Shown: positions 21,646-33,623 of the stretch, in pieces | Position numbering within the stretch: the first letter of the stretch is position 1 | Layout of the letters: each line of letters opens with the position of its first letter | NCBI GenBank assembly: GCA_043228905.1 | Contig: JBHGNT010000016.1 | Span: forward strand, 6,572,001 to 6,636,000 | DNA length: 64,000 bases | Direction: 5' to 3' | Source: Azolla caroliniana | Lineage: Eukaryota > Polypodiophyta | The notes under the pieces: model-generated | Told to the model about the DNA's origin: nothing | Database searches by the model: none | What the model saw: only the letters and a program-made list of their open reading frames with translations | Translations under genes and position numbers: made by a program

Positions 21646-22725
21646 TCAACCTGTTCGACTCCGCACGCTTCGACCCTTCCAGTCGGCTTGTCTGCTCATG
21701 CGGCCCTTAGCTCTTCTGCTGTTGCGGTGTTGACGCCTCTCCTGCTGCCTTTTCTTCCGCTTGGGCCTCTGTTGATTCAGCGTGTCTGAATCAAACATCC
21801 GAACCGACTCGGCTACCTCCGATCGGTCTTCGTTCTCGTCTGAGTTGGCTATCTCCAACTCGTCTTCGGTCTTCTCGCCCTCGATGGCGTCATCCTCCTC
21901 ATGCGTGGTTGGCTTCGGCTCTCTCCTTCGGTTGCTCCCCTTCTGTCCGCTTTCGAACTTTTCCGCGGGTCCGCCCTCGGCTTCTTCAGCCGATCCGATG
22001 TCGAACTCGACAACCAACTCGGTGTCGCGGTGTCCGCTCCTTTCCTGCTGCTTTGCTTGGTCGTTCGGGACTGTTCTCCCCCTCAAGTTCGGCACGTCAA
22101 GGTGACGCAACCCGAGCGCACCTGAGATTTGCCGCAACTTGTCCAGACCAAGAGGCTTGGTGAAGATGTCGGCAGCCTGCCGATCCGTCGGAACGTACTG
22201 AAGTTCGACTTCACCGAAAAGGACACGCTCACGGACGAAATGGTAGTGCACCTCAATGTGCTTGGTCTGTGCATGAAAAACAGGGTTTTTCGCGAGCTGG
22301 ATGCTGCTGAGGTTGTCGCAATAGATCGTCGTCGAATCGGACACCTCCTCTTGCAGGTCCTTAAGTAGCCGCTTCAACCATATGGCTTCGCATGTCGCGA
22401 CAGCCGCTCCTCGGTACTCCGCTTCGGTGCTCGACAGGGCAACTGTCGGCTGTTTCTTACTGCTCCACGTGATCGCGGCACTCCCGAGGGAGAACGTGTA
22501 TCCAGACGTGGATTGGCGATCGGCGGCGTTGCCAGGCCAATCAACATCGGTGTAGCCGACTAACTGCGCGGCCGCACCGGTCCAATATAGCAGTCCCCGA
22601 TCCTTAGTGCCATTGACATACCGAAGTATGCGTTGCGCGCACTGAAGGTACTCCTCGGTAGGTCGCACCATGAACTGATTGATCACCCCGACCGGATAAC
22701 TGAGGTCGGGTCGGGTGATGGTCAA
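21646..22725 (-). pseudogene. copia RNase H with a long charged C-terminal extension
   Basis: 360 residues, continuing in frame after the stop at 22750. Residues 1-200 are the RT tail and RNase H (YTDVDWPGNAADRQSTSGYTF near 57, LSSTEAEYRGAA near 97, YCDNLSSIQLAKN near 136, FTKPLGLDKLRQI near 188). About 150 further residues follow, rich in E, D, R, K, Q and S and ending in a strongly basic stretch (RPKRKKRQQERRQHR). Most copia polyproteins end soon after RNase H. The extension runs to within about 60 bp of the 3' LTR. Confidence 0.85.
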
Positions 22726-22749
22726 GTATATGAGGCTTCCGACAATTTG

Positions 22750-24846
22750 TCAGAACCTCGTCGGGTCGCATACCTTTCCCATATCGGGACGAAGCTTGAT
22801 GGTTCTATCCAGAGGAGTCGAGATGGACTTACAGTTGGCCATCCCGAGTTTGAAGAGCATATTCAGCACGTAATGACGTTGGCTGATCAATATGCCTTCG
22901 GGGGTACGGATCACTTCGATCCCGAGGAAGTAATGAAGGTCTCCCAGATCCTTCATGTCGAACGATGCCGCAAGCTGAAGCTTCACGCGGTCGATTTCAC
23001 CTTGGTCGGCGCCGGTGATGACCAAGTCATCAACATACAGTAAAATACTAACCGGTCCGAGTCGAACTTTCCGAATGAACAAGGAAGAGTCCGATTTTGA
23101 CGTGACGAAGCCCATCCGACGCAGTTGTTGCGTGATCTTCGCGTTCCATGCACGCGGGGCTTGCTTCAGTCCGTAAAGGGACTTCTTCAGTCGGCATACT
23201 GCTGAGGAGTTCGTTCCGAAGTGAAATCCGGGGGGTTGTACCATGTACACCTGTTCCTCAAGGTCACCTTGCAGGAACGCATTCTTTACATCCATCTGGT
23301 GAAGATGCCACCCCTTGGCCGCGGATACTGCGAGCAAAACACGGATGGTCGTCATTTTCGCGACCGACGCAAACGTCTCATCGTAGTCGATGTCGTGTTT
23401 CTGTGCGTAGCCCTTTGCCACTAGTCGAGCCTTGTACCGGTTGACCGAGCCATCGATGTTGTACTTGACCTTGTACACCCACCTACACCCGATCGGCTTC
23501 ACACCCTTCGGTGCGTCAACCAAGTCCCAGGTCTCGTTCTCCACCAATGCATGCATCTCTTCCTCCATCGCGGCGCGCCAATTCGCGTCTTTAGCCGCTT
23601 CTACGTAGCTCTCCGGCTCACGCACTTCCGCTACACGGGTCATATACGCATAATGATGTGCCATGTACTCGTTGTATCCAAACCGCACAACTGGGTTCTT
23701 CTGGCGGGTAGATCGGCGTAATCTCACATTAGCCGATGTCGAGGCCTTCTCGGTCGACGCGGTCTTCACCTTTAAAGACCTGTCACCGGTTCCCTCAGAG
23801 TCGGACTCGCGTCGGTCTGACTCGTTCCTTTCCGTGCCGGAATCCAACACCTTCTTCTTCCCTTTCTCTTTGCGCGTAAGCCGTCTCCTCGGCTTCCTGC
23901 GTGGGGAATGTACGGCCGAGTCTCCACTACTCGCCGACTCTTCGTCGGACTGGTCATATCGACTCAGTCGTCCAATTGGTCCACTTAACCGGAGTGAAAT
24001 CAGACTCTCTTCGTGAGCCTCGATTTCGGGCTCATCCGGAGGCATCTCGGCCTCGCTGACCTCATCGTCAGAGCTCGGATTGGAGGCAGGGTTCGGAGTC
24101 GGGGGCAGGTACCAGGACGCGGACTCGTCAAACACAACGTCGCGGCTGACATGCGCTTGTTTGGTGTGAGGGTTAAAGCACTTATAACCCTTCTGCTCGT
24201 CCGAGTAACCGACCAAGATGCATTTCTCGGCCTTTGCGTCCAGCTTCCTCCTTTTCTCCTTCGGTATATGCACATACGCAATGCTACCGAACACCCTTAA
24301 GTGTCGCAAGTTCGGCTTCGTTCCGAAATATAGCTCGTGCGCTGACACTTTGTCTCCGATCCGGTTCTGGATGTATACCGCGGTCCTTACCGCCTCGGCC
24401 CAGTAGAACTTGGGCAAGCTCTTCTCCTCCAACATTGCCTGTGCCGCTTCCACAATCGACCGGTTCTTCCTCTCGGCCACGCCGTTCTGCTCTGGCGTGT
24501 ATCTACAACTGAATTCGCGGCGAATTCCCATTTGTTGTAGATAACCGTTGAATTGACCGGAAAAGTACTCTTTCCCACCATCCGATCGCAGGCACTTGAT
24601 CTTTCGTCCCGTTTCGGTTTCCACGAACTCCTTGAGGTCCCGGAAATAGTCGAAGACTTCGCTCTTCCTCTCAATGAGGTAGATCCACGTGTGCCGCGTG
24701 TGGTCGTCGATGAAGGAGACGAAATATCGGCTCCCGCCAAGACTAACGTTTTGTGCCGGCCCCCACACATCCGAGTGTATAAGGTCCAGCTTGTTCCGGC
24801 TCCGGTTTCGCTCGTTGGGGAAGGGAAGTCGATGTTGCTTCCCGAG
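22750..24846 (-). pseudogene. copia integrase and reverse transcriptase
   Basis: Open from after the TAG at 24847 to the TGA at 22750; the long frame from 24768 is 672 residues. Integrase core has DVWGPAQ, SDGGKEY and QNGVAERKNRSIVEAAQ (D, D, E); the C-terminal part has HLRVFGSIAYVHIP and CILVGYSDEQKGYKCFNP. RT has WRAAMEEEMHALVEN, GCRWVYKVKYNIDGSV, HQMDVKNAFLQGDLEEQVYM and the catalytic LLYVDDLVI. All key residues are kept. The TGA lies where related copies have an Arg codon, consistent with CGA to TGA. Confidence 0.93.
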
Positions 24847-26376
24847 CTAGCAGGCTTCACAAATTTGTGCCTTTCGGCCACTAAATTTGGGCAATCCGAA
24901 CACTACCTGTTTCGATTGCAGATCTTGAAACCGCTGGTAGTTGACGTGGCCTATCCACTTGTGCCACAAGTCGATGTCTGACTCGGTCTTTTGTCCCTTT
25001 GCGAACATTGCGGTGCCACCGTCAGTGGAGTCGAGGATGAACATCCTCCCGTCTCTGCGCCCTTGCGCAATCACACGGCCTTCTTCCTCAATGAAGCACC
25101 CGAGGTGTGTAAACCGAACCTCCATTCCTTGGTCGACGATCTGTCCGACCGAGACCAAGTTTTTCGTGATTGTCAGGACGTGCAGCACGTTCATGAGTTT
25201 CCCTTTCTGCCCGACATGGCTAAGGGGAAGTTCTCCGACATTCGCGATCGGATGCGGAGTGTCGTCTCCTGTTGCGACTACTCCAGGTTGTATCGGTTCT
25301 TCAAGGTACGAGAACCACTCCTTATGGCTCGTCATGTGGTTTGACGCGCCGGAGTCTATGTACCACACCTGGTCTGATCTCGGGGTGGTCTGCTTCATTG
25401 AGTTTGCTTCGTGTCTCGTCACGAAGGCAGTCCCTTCTCCGGCTCTCCCGGAGTCTTTGGCGTAGTGCGATCGTTGCCGATTTCCCTTGTCGGTATGTCT
25501 GGAGCCGTTCCCGGAACCAGTTCTCTCCGAATCGGCGCGCTTCTTCCAGCACTCGCTTTCCCTGTGGCCTTTCTTGCCATAGTACCAGCACTCCGCGATG
25601 GCCTTCCCTTGCCAGTTCTCATCGCTTCGACTCCCCCTGTTTCCGGAGGGTCCAGAGTTGTTGTCGGCATCACTTCGGTGCCATCTTCCTTGATCTCGTC
25701 GGTCGCTTCCATTGTGTACCGATTCGCCTCGTTCGCCACGACCACGGGGCCTTTCTCCCTCCGTGTACAACATCTTGTTGTCGGTGTGTGTGCTCGTCGA
25801 CGCACCCGCGTGGTTCTCCTCTACCAGGAGCATCGACTGTAAGTCGGAAAAGGATGGCGTATTCTCCCGAGTACACACAGCCGTTCGAAACGCTCCGAAC
25901 TTCGACGCCAAACCTCCGAGACAGATCTGGACCATCTCACTCTCCTCGATGTTCACCTCTATGGAGGCGAGGGAGTCACAGATATCCTTGATCTTCGAGG
26001 TATAGTCCGCCACCGACAAGTCGCGTTGTCGTAGGTTGCTCAACTCCTGTCGGAGCTGAAGCTTCCGGGCTGTGGTGCTCGCGGCGAAAATCTTCTTCAG
26101 ATTTTCCCACGCACCCTTTGGCGTCTTTGCATCCCGAACATAGCTCAATAGTTGTTCGCCCACACACGACGCGAAGCAATACAATACCCTGCTCGTCGAT
26201 TGCTCCCACGACGGGAAGTCTCTGTGTGTTGATTCGGGTGCCACGTCATTAGCTCCTTCGACATAACTCCAGTAGCCATGCCCGAGCAGGTACTGGTGCA
26301 TCTTGTAGGACCAAGACGCGTAGTTGGTTCTGTCGAGCTTCTCTGTTGGAAGCGAGCTCGCCATGCCTCTATCCAT
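24847..26376 (-). pseudogene. copia gag, protease and pre-integrase domain
   Basis: 509 residues from the ATG at 26376 (MDRGMASSLPTEKLDRTNYASW). Gag core DAKTPKGAWENLKKIFAA and MVQICLGGLASKF; zinc knuckle CWYYGKKGHRESEC in which the second Cys is Tyr (one G-to-A change from TGT); protease VWYIDSGASNHMTS; pre-integrase LWHKWIGHVNYQRF and CEAC. It stops at a TAG immediately after CEAC, inside the pre-integrase domain. The same gag family is at 9654-10866. Confidence 0.93.
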
Positions 26377-26434
26377 CGTTCTTCTTGTTCTTCTTCGTCA
26401 AGCTGTGTCGGCTGCAGAGAGGTTCTCAACCCTT

Positions 26435-26448
26435 GCACTCTGATACCA
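26435..26448 (-). other. primer binding site, initiator Met tRNA
   Basis: Minus strand TGGTATCAGAGTGC starts at the base next to the LTR. Confidence 0.92.
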
Positions 26449-26836
26449 TGTAGAAAGTAGTGAGCGGAAGCAGTTATGAAGACAGAACAGAGGAAGGAAA
26501 CACAGGTTTAATGGAGAGCTTGAGCTTACACGGTATACGCAGGAGAGACAGAGAGAGAGAACACAAAAAACTATATTTCACAATAATACTCAATCTCTGT
26601 ACATAAGACGTGCTCAGTGAGCACTTTTATACAAGTCCTAAAAGGACTGACCGAAGTACTGACAGTACTTCAATGCTCATCAAGAGCCCATACACTAACT
26701 CCCAAATATATTCCTCACGGAATATCTTTCCTAACGACCTCCCAGTTTACGCACTTGGCATAACCGATCGGTCCCAACAGATCCGGTCCTCGGCTTCTTC
26801 AGCCGATCCGGCCGATGTTGAGCTTGTCTCTCAACA
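26449..26836 (-). repeat. 5' LTR of the nested copia element
   Basis: 388 bp. TATAAAAG (minus strand) at 26624-26631. Palindromes GAAGTACTGACAGTACTTC at 26653-26671, AGTCC/GGACT at 26634-26648 and GTGCTCAGTGAGCAC at 26610-26624 surround it. Confidence 0.93.
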
Positions 26837-26841
26837 AGATG

Positions 26842-27212
26842 CAACACATCAGGTACCCTCCACCCCGGAGGAGATGATGTCAAAAGCCCCCCTCAAGATG
26901 GAACGTGAATGTGCTGGTGACCTCAAATTAGTGAAGTCGTGGATCCGGACGGGCACGATCAAGAGTAAAATAGGTAACCCATCACCTGGTTTGGCAACGT
27001 CTCTCTGGGCTAGAGGGATGCAGGATATGCAACCGCCTAGGAGCCAAACTGTATCGCGAGAGCTATTTGAAGCGGGCCGGGAACGACAGGCTGGGAATCC
27101 CTTAGAGGCCCTCCAATCTACTGTGGAGTCCCTACCCCCAGAAGTAGATGATAGGTTGCCCCCTGACATGGGGATCGGCTCCAACATGGGCATCAACCGC
27201 ACCGCCTCCTAA
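26842..27212 (+). pseudogene. L1 ORF1, 3' part after the copia insertion
   Basis: Continues ORF1 to a TAA at 27210-27212. The residues are proline- and serine-rich and not conserved. The stop overlaps the ORF2 start as TAATG. Confidence 0.7.
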
Positions 27213-28675
27213 TGAGGATCCTAACGTGGAATGTGCAGGGCCTTGGTGGAGGCCGACAACAACATGAGTGCAAAAGACTTCGGGAGGAGTTGAATCCCCT
27301 TAATATAGGGGGCAACATTGACATATTGCTTTTGCAGGAACACCACCTCTCTCAAGAGACAACTCAGAGCCTAGTAAACCCCTTGTCGGGTGGATGGACC
27401 ACGTGGTGGTCAGCTGCACAGGGTGACCTCCAACGAAGAGGAGGGGTCTGCATCTCGATTAGCGATCAGGCCTGCTACGAAGTAACATCACATGGCACGT
27501 TGGTAGCGGGTAGAGCCTTATATGTGTTGTTGAAGTGGCATCGCCGTTAGATTGGGGTGCTAAACGTTTATGCCCCTAACTCTTCCTCCGAGAGAGCAAT
27601 CTTTTGGAGGATGTTAGCGACAACATTGCCTGATGCAGAGGCGTGGGTAATGGCCGGAGATTTCAACATGACTGAGCATCTGGGAGATAGGAAAGGGGGG
27701 ACCCAAAGACCGCTTCATGGTGCGGAGTTGGACTCCTGGGCTTTCCTAATTGGGAAAATTGGGGTGAAGGATACATGGGGCTCTTCCCTTAGGAGATGCT
27801 CACATTCGCTACACTTCTCTCGCGCTGCAGTGACTTCTAGGGGTGGTAGTCTTGCGCGGCTAGACCGAATATACCTAAGCTCGTCCCTCGAAGAGCTGGG
27901 GGGCTCCTTCGCTATCTTGGCAGGTCTTACCTTCTCGGATCACCAACCGATGAGACTAGACCTTAACCCACCCCGCGGTAGCAAGGGGAGTCTCACTATG
28001 AAAATCCCCACAAAGATCATGAAGAGTGTAAAGGTGAAAGCATGGTTGCAGAGCATATGGCGAGAGACCAGTGTAAGTGAATCGGCCAGTGAGGATTTGC
28101 AGAAGAAACTGGCCCTCTCCTCCTCCTTTTTACAATAGGAAACCAAGGTGGCCCTCCAACAGGGAAGAGCCATTGAAACAAAATTACGAAAGTCCGTTGC
28201 GGCCACGCAACGTTTGCTACAAGCAGACCCTAGTTGCAATTGGTCGAGAGCTAAGTTGGAGGAAGCAAAGTTGAAGCTGCGGGAAAGGACGTTGGAGAAG
28301 AACCGCATGCTATTTCGCAGGGCTGCAGCATGGTGGGCTAGAACAGACGACAAGGTCAACCGTCATTTCTTTCACTCCAGGGCTCCCAAGGGTGGTGGTG
28401 GACATATACAAGGGCTGCGCAAACCAGACGGCTCAATAACGGAGGACAAGGATGAGATTCTGCATATGGCAACCCAATACTATCGCGACCTACTCGCACC
28501 TATACATATGCAGCAAAACACGGAGCTGGTTGAGAGAGTGATGGCTTGCATTCACCTCAAGGTCACCCAAGAGATGGAAGTTGTGCTTGGTAGCCCCATT
28601 TCTCGATTAGAACTCTCGGAGGCACTTCGGGATTTGCGGAGAGGAGCATGCCCCAATCCTGATGGTCTCTCAAGA
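27212..28675 (+). pseudogene. L1 ORF2, endonuclease and start of RT
   Basis: ATG at 27212 begins MRILTWNVQGLGG, the first motif of the APE-like endonuclease. LLLQEHHL follows, then GDFNMTEH and the SDHQPM catalytic motif (about 27940-27955). All three segments are in one frame, separated by TAG at 27548 and TAG at 28136. The last part (VNRHFFHSRA, LRRGACPNPDGLS) is the beginning of RT. The frame is cut by the second LINE. Confidence 0.9.
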
Positions 28676-30752
28676 AGAGATTATATTGTTGTTTTGTGGA
28701 CTTCCTCAAAGCCTTTGACACAGTCCCTAGAGATCGGTTGTCTGATAGACTTAAAAGCTTGAGGATACCAGATGATATGGTATGGGCCATCTACGCACTA
28801 TATGAACAAGTGTCCGGGTGTGTCCGATGCCCAGGTGGCCTATCCAATCGTTTCACTAGCACTATTGGTGTAAAACAAGGTTGCCCCCTATCACCGACGC
28901 TTTTTGGGATTTACATTGATGAGATCACAGATTTTATTGCTCGTGAGGGAGGCACCGGAGTGGTCCTTGGGGATACGCAGGTTCGTATCTTGCTCTATGC
29001 GGATGACATAGTTTTGCTCTCTGAATCCGAACACGACCTACAGGGGCACCTCAATGCCTTAGATGACTTTTGTGTACAACGAGGATTGGTAGTGAATCTA
29101 GGGAAAACGAAAGTCCTTATCTTCCACACATCGGCCCAAGTTAGAGCTAAGTGTCACCTAACTATCTCCCATAGCCCAGTCGAGGTGGTTGGATCGTACG
29201 TATATCTCGGAGTCACTTTTAGTGCCCGCTCAGGTAAATTTTCGATGACACAGGCAGCAAAGGATAGACTCACGAGAGGACATGCATCCCTCTCACTCCT
29301 AGAGAGACAATGCCACCAAGCACACTTTCAAGAGCCACGGACTAAAGGGTGGCTCTTTGACTCATTAGTGACCCCCTCCCTCATGTATGCATCTGCGGTT
29401 TGGACTCCAGGATTACCATCCTTCATGTGGACGCAATTAGAGAGACCATTGGTGATGATGCTATCACGCCAACTCCGAAGCAAATCGACTGTACCAAATG
29501 ACATTATTAGGGCCGAGTTCACGTTACCCCCAATGCTAGTAGAGGCACTTTTTCAACTTGTAGTCTTTATTGATAGGATACATAGCCAACCACATGATAG
29601 AATATCTCATCAAGCCTTTAAGGCCTCTCGATCATTGTATGAGTCCGGCTATACTAGCTCATGGTATGGCATGATGGTGACTTGGCTTCTTGCGAATGGT
29701 CTAGACATTAATAACCTACCTCCCCTTAGGTACAACCACACGAGTGATAACACCTTAATCTCTCATGAGAACCGCAATAAAGTAATACGCCAAGAAATAT
29801 GGCAAATTTACACTCGGTGTAAATGGATCACCCCACTAGTGCCACTCCCATCTAAAATGTCGTACTATAAGAAACACTTCATGCACTTCTCTGAGTTAGG
29901 TTTTATCACACGGCCAAAATATCTAGATGTATTCTTACCACATGCACTAAGGGTTGCCATTGGACAACTTAGAATATCATCTCACCAACTTGAGATTGAA
30001 AATGGCCGTACTAGTGGAGTCCCTAGGGAGGAAAGGATATGTAGGTTATGTCACATAGAGATAGAGGATGAGTACCACTTTACTTGCAAGTGTCCAACCT
30101 ATGCCGAGATAAGGGCAAAATACCAAGACATACTTGGTCCGTCTCCCACCCTCCCCAAACTATTAGATACTCTAGATATAAAGAAATTAGGCAAATACAT
30201 TCTAGAGCTAAAACAACACAGAGAGAATAAATTACAAAATGTTGACAATAATGCTGCTAATGATCACGAACATGTAACAAATGCAGTTTTTCAGGAACCT
30301 GAGGAGACAACGAATGCCGACACACTTGCACCACTCGGCCTTTCCATTGATGAGGCAGAAAACCAGAGAAGAACCAGACGTCCTCGGGTGCCGGGTTTCA
30401 AAACAACTCAACGTGATGTGGACGCAATATTGAAAATAAGGGAACGTGAGCTACACCGCCTAGAAGCCATGGCTAGGGCACTCTCTACATTGGAACCCGC
30501 ATCAAGACCCTTTGACCCCCCACTTCTTTTCGAGAGGCTTGGGTGGAAATAAAATTAGGCTTAGTGTATAGTCACTTTCGAGTATACTACATATTGTACA
30601 CTACTAGAACTCTTTTAGTTTAAGTTCTATTTTTTTTTTACTTAATTTTATTTTTAGTTATGATGACTAGATAAATACTCTATTGTTGTAAACCAATTGT
30701 CTCATGGGCCAAATTTGGCCTTAGAAGACGTTAATACACCTTTCTTTCTTTC
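28676..30752 (+). mobile_element. second, non-L1 LINE inserted in L1 ORF2, 5'-truncated
   Basis: L1 coding sequence stops at about 28675 and resumes at about 30755. Imperfect TCTCA..GAGATT duplicates flank it (28667-28682 and 30751-30762). Inside is one long RT ORF on the same strand, then about 200 bp of 3' UTR ending TTTCTTTCTTTCTC instead of poly(A). It starts mid-RT, so it is 5'-truncated, as usual for target-primed insertion. Confidence 0.8.
28690..30552 (+). pseudogene. reverse transcriptase of the non-L1 LINE, N-terminally truncated, long open frame
   Basis: 618 residues open from MDFLKAFDTVPRD. RT motifs: VDFLKAFDTVPRDRL (motif A), GVKQGCPLSPTLFGIYIDEI (motif B), ILLYADDIVLLSES (catalytic YADD), GLVVNLGKTKVLIF. 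After the thumb comes about 250 residues with a CRLCHIEIEDEYHFTCKC motif (C-x2-C-x8-H-x4-C, zf-RVT-like), then a C-terminal region rich in charged residues. The fingers domain and any endonuclease are missing. The motif wording differs from the L1 copies around it and resembles LINE RTs seen in algae, protists and early-diverging land plants; I cannot name the clade with certainty. Confidence 0.85.
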
Positions 30753-30754
30753 TC

Positions 30755-33623
30755 ACGAGATTTTTTTGAGATTCATTGGGAAACCGTTATCCCGATAGTG
30801 GAAGATGGGATTCAAGAGATTTGGTCCTCAGGAGCGATGCCAACTGGACTAGCGGAGGGAATGATCTATCTCATCCCTAAAGCGGCAGGGCGAAGCCTCG
30901 AGCTATGCCAATGGCGCCCAATCACGATCCTTAACACGATATACAAGATACTCACAAAAGTCCTAGCTAGGCGAATAACAAGCTTCCTACCGGACATCAT
31001 ACATGAGAATCAAACAGGGTTTATCAGAGGTAGGTGTATCTTTGACAATGTGCTACTTCTCTGGGAAGTTATGGCATTGGCAGATAGCACCGCATTGAGC
31101 TCGGCTATTCTGATGTTAGACTTTGAGAAGGCCTACGACAGGGTGTTATGGCCCTTTCTGGAAAGAGTGATGAGAGCTATGGGCCTTCCTCCGCAATGGA
31201 GGAATTGCACTTCTACACTCTATCGGACTGCTACCAGTAGCGTGTTGGTAGCTGGTGCAAGGGGCCCCGTCTTCCAACTACATCGCTCAGTGAGGCAAGG
31301 TTGTCCCCTAGCCCCATATCTCTATCTCTTTGTAACTGAGGCTTTCTCAGCCTTCTTACAAGCACCAAGCAACGGACTAAGGGGATTGCCCATCCCCAAT
31401 GCGACTGAGGATCTTCTATTATCTGAATATGCCGACGATACGGTCCTTTTTTTGCAGGGTGATGATGCAAATCTACAACGAGTTGAACATCTTGTTGAAG
31501 ACTTTTGTCAGGCTGCCGGTGCCAAGATCAATTGGGATAAAACCCAAGGCCTCTAGTTCAATGAACAAGAGAAGCCAAGGTGGCATCCCCATGCTGATTT
31601 TGCATGGGTCCCTGACGGGACGACATTCAAGTACCTCGGATTTACGATGGGGAGGGCAATCCCCAAGGGAGCGCAATTGTCACATGTGCAAGCCAAACTA
31701 AGCAAGAAGATGAACCAATGGAGCAAGTCTAAACTATCCTTTTTTGGGAGGGTTCTTATTGCGAACCAAGTGATGCTCGCCACCATGTGGCACTCAGTCT
31801 CGTGCTGGATTATGGACCCTTCAGGCTTGCGCGCGGTTAAGGCTACCATCAGGGGGTTTATATGGTTAGGAAAGGACAACCCGATGGCTGCCACCAGAGT
31901 GTCATGGCATTGGTTAACACAACCGCGGGCCAAAGGAAGGCTTGGCCTCATCGACCCCTTAATGCAGAGTCGAGCATTGCTAGCCAAAATGGTGGTTCGT
32001 TGCCCCCTGCCAGGTAAGGGGTGTTGGAAGGTTCTACTCCGCAATAGGCTGCAGGCAGGGACTCCCAAGTATGGTAGGCCTTGGCCCGACTCCTTGAATT
32101 GGTGTTGCACGAGCGGCGTCCCACCCAAGATGGCTTGTCTTCCGGAGGAGAGGGTCACAAACTCCATCTTGTGGGCATGGTGTCATGTACGACATCATTT
32201 GGTCAAACACACGCCGGCGACACTAACCGAGTGGTCTAGACAACCATTATTTTGGAACCCTTAGGTGCGAACACGTGACAACATGATGTTAGGCCAACTT
32301 AAGGGCCTAGCATGGGGAAAGCTGGCGCAAACAGGACTTCACTCTTTAGATGATTGGAGACGCACGATGGCTTTAGGAGGATCCCAGGAGGTCCCATCCC
32401 CTCCCCTCAAGGGAGCCATGAAAATGCGGAGATTGCTAGCTGAGGTAGTTGATAGGGTTCTGATGGGGGAGGTGAGAGAAGATGCTTGGTTCGGTCTCTT
32501 TGATGAGGCTGGAAGGGTTAAGGCACTGAAGGGCGTGAGCGGATCGGGAAGAGATAGGATTTTTGGGGAGAGTCAGAGTAGGGGCTCTTGGCACCCTATC
32601 CGCGTGGTGGCACAGGTTGGTAACATCTGGAAGACAGACCCGGATGTTGCTAAGGTGGAACCCCATTGGAAGTTATGGGTGTATGGTTGTCGTCCCCTCG
32701 TCGAACTAGAATGGGACCCAGGGGATTTCAGGGGGAAACATGATGGCAGATTTCACCATTTCTTCGAGTACAACACTAAACTAGGTCGAGCCTTTCAACT
32801 GCAGCTACACAGCCCCCTTTGCAATGGTTGGCGTACATTGGGCATCCCGGATGAGGTGCTCAGTACCTTTTGGAAGGGTCTCTGGCGTCTCCACTTGCCG
32901 GAAAAGATAAAGTTTTTTTGGTGGCAAATCGGGCATAATGTGGTTCTAGTTGGCGAATGGTTAGGTAAACGTGGTGGCCTGTTAGGCTGCCCACTTTGCC
33001 ATTCACCTATTGAGACTCTGAGGCATTGTCTATGGGGTTGCCCTCACGCTCAAAAGGTATGGGATAGGGTGACTCGCCTCCTTGCGGCATGTGAAGTGGA
33101 AGGAACAGCAGCGTGGAGTGCTGCGGCATGGCTTGATCATTCTAGTGATAGGTGGACGGACGCCTTCAATGCGGATAGTTGGTGCTATGTATGCATGCAA
33201 GGAAAAATCTCCAAGATTCGATTTGAGAGAGGCTTGCAGTCTGCATCCCATAGGTTCCCGGACATTTGGATGTTGATCGCAGGCTTCACCGTGTGGTACG
33301 TATGGAAAGCGCGTTGCCTAAAGGTCTTCCAGGATCTGGTGCGACCCCCGGAGGAAGTGATCATGGACATATGGTTTGCGCTTATTAGCTGCCTACGAGG
33401 GCAATTGGACGAGGTTTGCAGCCACTCCTTTGATGTGGATACTACCCGTTTGCGTTTTTGGCAGAAATGGCGGAACACGCCTATGGTGACACTAGGAGGA
33501 AGTGGCCCGAGGTGGAACTACCAACCCCCACGTTGGCTGTTTCCGGCTCACTTACCACCCTCCCTCTGTTGTCGGCCCCAAGAGTTGTCTCGTACTAGTC
33601 ATTGGTACAGGGCATTGTTTTAG
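30755..33623 (+). pseudogene. L1 ORF2, rest of RT, zf-RVT and C-terminal domain
   Basis: In one frame except for TAG stops at 31554 and 32262. RT: AEGMIYLIPKAAG, QTGFIRGRCIFDNV, LMLDFEKAYDRV (motif A), VRQGCPLAPYLY (motif B), EYADDTVLF (catalytic). Then NWDKTQGL, LSFFGRVLIANQVMLA, the zf-RVT CPLCHSPIETLRHCLWGC (about 32985-33040), and the terminal domain FTVWYVWKARCLKVFQD to the stop at 33623. All catalytic residues remain. Confidence 0.93.

Larger units (their letters stand above)
21196..26836 (-). mobile_element. nearly intact Ty1/copia retrotransposon nested in L1 ORF1
   Basis: LTRs of 388 bp at both ends (21196-21583 and 26449-26836) differ at about 11 positions by eye. AGATG is duplicated at 21191-21195 and 26837-26841. 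The primer site TGGTATCAGAGTGC lies inside the right LTR and a GAGGGGGAG tract inside the left LTR. Gag, protease, integrase, RT and RNase H are in one frame on the minus strand, interrupted by only two stop codons (24847, TAG; 22750, TGA). This is the youngest-looking complete element in the window. Confidence 0.95.

Noticed and set aside
21782-25991. Long plus-strand ORFs across the copia element, some over 200 residues
   Set aside because: Antisense to gag-pol with all conserved motifs on the minus strand; high GC keeps the opposite frames open.
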